Shown here: one piece after another, positions 23,594 to 25,053 of the stretch | How positions within the stretch are numbered: the first letter of the stretch is position 1 | Layout of the letters: the number at the start of each line of letters is the position of its first letter | Assembly (NCBI GenBank): GCA_937983055.1 | Contig: CALJLA010000289.1 | Span: 1-25,053 of the forward strand | Direction of reading: 5' to 3' | From: an uncultured Pseudomonadota bacterium | GTDB taxonomy: Bacteria; Pseudomonadota; Gammaproteobacteria; Burkholderiales; Eutrophovitaceae | Length of the DNA: 25,053 nt | Position numbers and translations under genes: made by a program | The notes under the pieces: model-generated | What the model saw: only the letters and a program-made list of their open reading frames with translations | Told to the model about the DNA's origin: nothing | The model's database searches: none

Positions 23594-25053
23594 CTAGGCA
23601 ACCGTCGCGGGTTCCTCGTCGAACACCAGTCCGGTCTTCCCGTCCTTGTCGATGTCCACCGTGACTTTCCCGCCCGCGGCGAGACGGCCAAATAGAAGCT
23701 CATCGGCGAGCGCACGGCGTATCGTGTCCTGAATGAGTCGCGACATCGGCCTTGCGCCCATCAACGGATCGAAGCCGTTCTTCGCCAGATATTCCTTGAG
23801 CGCCGGAGTAAACACGATCTCGACCTTCTTCTCATGCAGTTGCTCTTCCAGCTGCATCAGGAACTTGTCGACCACCCGAAGAATAATCTCGTAAGAAAGC
23901 GGTGCGAACGAGATCGTGGCATCCAGCCGGTTGCGGAATTCCGGCGTGAACATCCGCCTGATCTCCGCCATCTCGTCGCCGGCGGCGCGACTTTGCATGA
24001 AACCGATCGAAACTTTCGACAGCTCGGAAGCGCCCGCGTTGGTCGTCATGATGATCACGGTGTTCCTGAAATCCGCCTTGCGCCCGTTGTTGTCCGTCAA
24101 CGTCCCGTGGTCCATGACCTGAAGAAGGATATTGAAAATATCAGGGTGAGCTTTCTCGATTTCATCGAGCAACAGAACCGAGTAGGGATGTTTGGTGACA
24201 GCCTCGGTCATCAGGCCACCCTGATCGAAACCGACATATCCGGGCGGGGCGCCTATCAGCCTGGAAACCGCGTGCCGTTCCATGTATTCGGACATGTCGA
24301 AGCGAATTAGCTCTACGCCCATCGTGTACGCAAGCTGCCGGGCAACCTCAGTCTTGCCGACACCCGTTGGACCGCTGAACAAGAAGCAACCGATCGGCTT
24401 TTGCGGATTGCCCAAACCACTCCGCGACATCTTGATCGCCGCGGCCAGCGCGTCGATTGCGCGGTCCTGACCGAAAACCACCGCCTTCAGATCACGCTCC
24501 AGGTTCTGGAGCTTTGACCGGTCATCCGAAGACACGCTTTGCGCAGGCACCCGCGCGATCTTCGCGATAATTTCCTCGATTTCGTGCTTACCGATGACAC
24601 GCTTCTTCTTTGATTTTGGCTGGATACGTTGCGCTGCGCCCGCCTCATCAATAACGTCAATCGCCTTGTCCGGGAGATGGCGGTCGTTGATAAACCGTGC
24701 GGATAGCTCCGCCGCAGCGGTCAGCGCTCCAAGGGTGTACTTGACGCCGTGATGTGATTCGAACCGGGTCTTGAGGCCGCGCAAGATCGAGACCGTTTCG
24801 TTCACCGAGGGCTCGGTCACATCGATCTTCTGGAAACGCCGCGACAGCGCGTGATCCTTTTCGAATATGCCCCGGTACTCGGTATACGTGGTCGCGCCGA
24901 TACACTTGAGCTGGCCCGACGAAAGTGCAGGCTTCAGCAGATTGGATGCATCCAGCGTGCCGCCGGAGGCGGCTCCTGCCCCGATCAGCGTATGAATCTC
25001 GTCGATGAAGAGAATGGCATTCGGGTTATCGGTCAGCTGCTTTAGGACAGCCT
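23594..25053 (-). CDS. clpA: ATP-dependent Clp protease ATP-binding subunit ClpA, N-terminal part outside window
   Basis: ClpA is the AAA+ unfoldase that feeds substrates to ClpP. About 486 codons are present; the frame stays open to the right edge, so no start is visible. The first AAA domain is seen from its Walker B (ILFIDEIHTLIGAG, about 25018-24978) through sensor GATTYTEYR. The second AAA domain has Walker A GPTGVGKT (24373-24350), Walker B LLLDEIEKAH (DE at 24166-24161), and NTVIIMTTNAGA. The ClpP-docking loop IGF is at 24007-23999 within KVSIGFMQ. The sequence between the AAA domains is short, without the ClpB middle domain, which supports ClpA. The gene is followed by a strong terminator. 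Confidence 0.96.
   Translation of the reverse strand, partial: AVLKQLTDNPNAILFIDEIHTLIGAGAASGGTLDASNLLKPALSSGQLKCIGATTYTEYRGIFEKDHALSRRFQKIDVTEPSVNETVSILRGLKTRFESHHGVKYTLGALTAAAELSARFINDRHLPDKAIDVIDEAGAAQRIQPKSKKKRVIGKHEIEEIIAKIARVPAQSVSSDDRSKLQNLERDLKAVVFGQDRAIDALAAAIKMSRSGLGNPQKPIGCFLFSGPTGVGKTEVARQLAYTMGVELIRFDMSEYMERHAVSRLIGAPPGYVGFDQGGLMTEAVTKHPYSVLLLDEIEKAHPDIFNILLQVMDHGTLTDNNGRKADFRNTVIIMTTNAGASELSKVSIGFMQSRAAGDEMAEIRRMFTPEFRNRLDATISFAPLSYEIILRVVDKFLMQLEEQLHEKKVEIVFTPALKEYLAKNGFDPLMGARPMSRLIQDTIRRALADELLFGRLAAGGKVTVDIDKDGKTGLVFDEEPATVA

Overview
The window is a gene-dense stretch of roughly 60% G+C chromosome from a proteobacterium, most probably a betaproteobacterium. Three things support this: a DUF3579 gene beside rpsT, an HslV-like protein of the betaproteobacterial proteasome-homologue (BPH) type, and the orders ribF-ileS-lspA-ispH and xseB-ispA-dxs-folE2. 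A flavocytochrome c pair and a rhodanese suggest reduced-sulfur metabolism. I see no insertion sequence, prophage, CRISPR array, tRNA or rRNA. Almost every gene belongs to a recognisable family. No gap exceeds about 210 bases; the two longest are 7628-7834 (divergent promoters of murJ and rpsT) and 15884-16089 (possible N-terminal extension of the aspartic protease gene).

Left block (1-7627): on the minus strand ribF, ileS, lspA and ispH (cut by the left edge) form a tight cluster for flavin cofactors, isoleucyl-tRNA, lipoprotein signal-peptide cleavage and the last MEP-pathway step. A plus-strand cysB lies between ribF and the convergent lipid II flippase gene murJ. Next come rpsT (7835) with a clear promoter and terminator, and a DUF3579 gene on the opposite strand whose stop codon falls inside the rpsT terminator loop.

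Central block (8591-16737), all on the plus strand: a short fold-type I Orn/Lys/Arg-type decarboxylase, then argD, argF, a small secreted MORN-repeat protein and argG, which cover late arginine biosynthesis. These are followed by an HslV-like N-terminal-threonine hydrolase (BPH), a YajQ-family protein 3 bases further on, and an exported retropepsin-like aspartic protease. The BPH gene, with no unfoldase gene next to it, is the most interesting item here.

Right block (16782-25053): on the minus strand xseB-ispA-dxs followed by folE2, which has its own strong promoter just after the dxs stop. These genes make DXP and FPP for isoprenoids, an exonuclease VII subunit, and a zinc-independent type GTP cyclohydrolase. 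A plus-strand two-domain sulfurtransferase faces a minus-strand fccA-fccB pair (sulfide dehydrogenase). The window ends inside clpA, which has a strong terminator.
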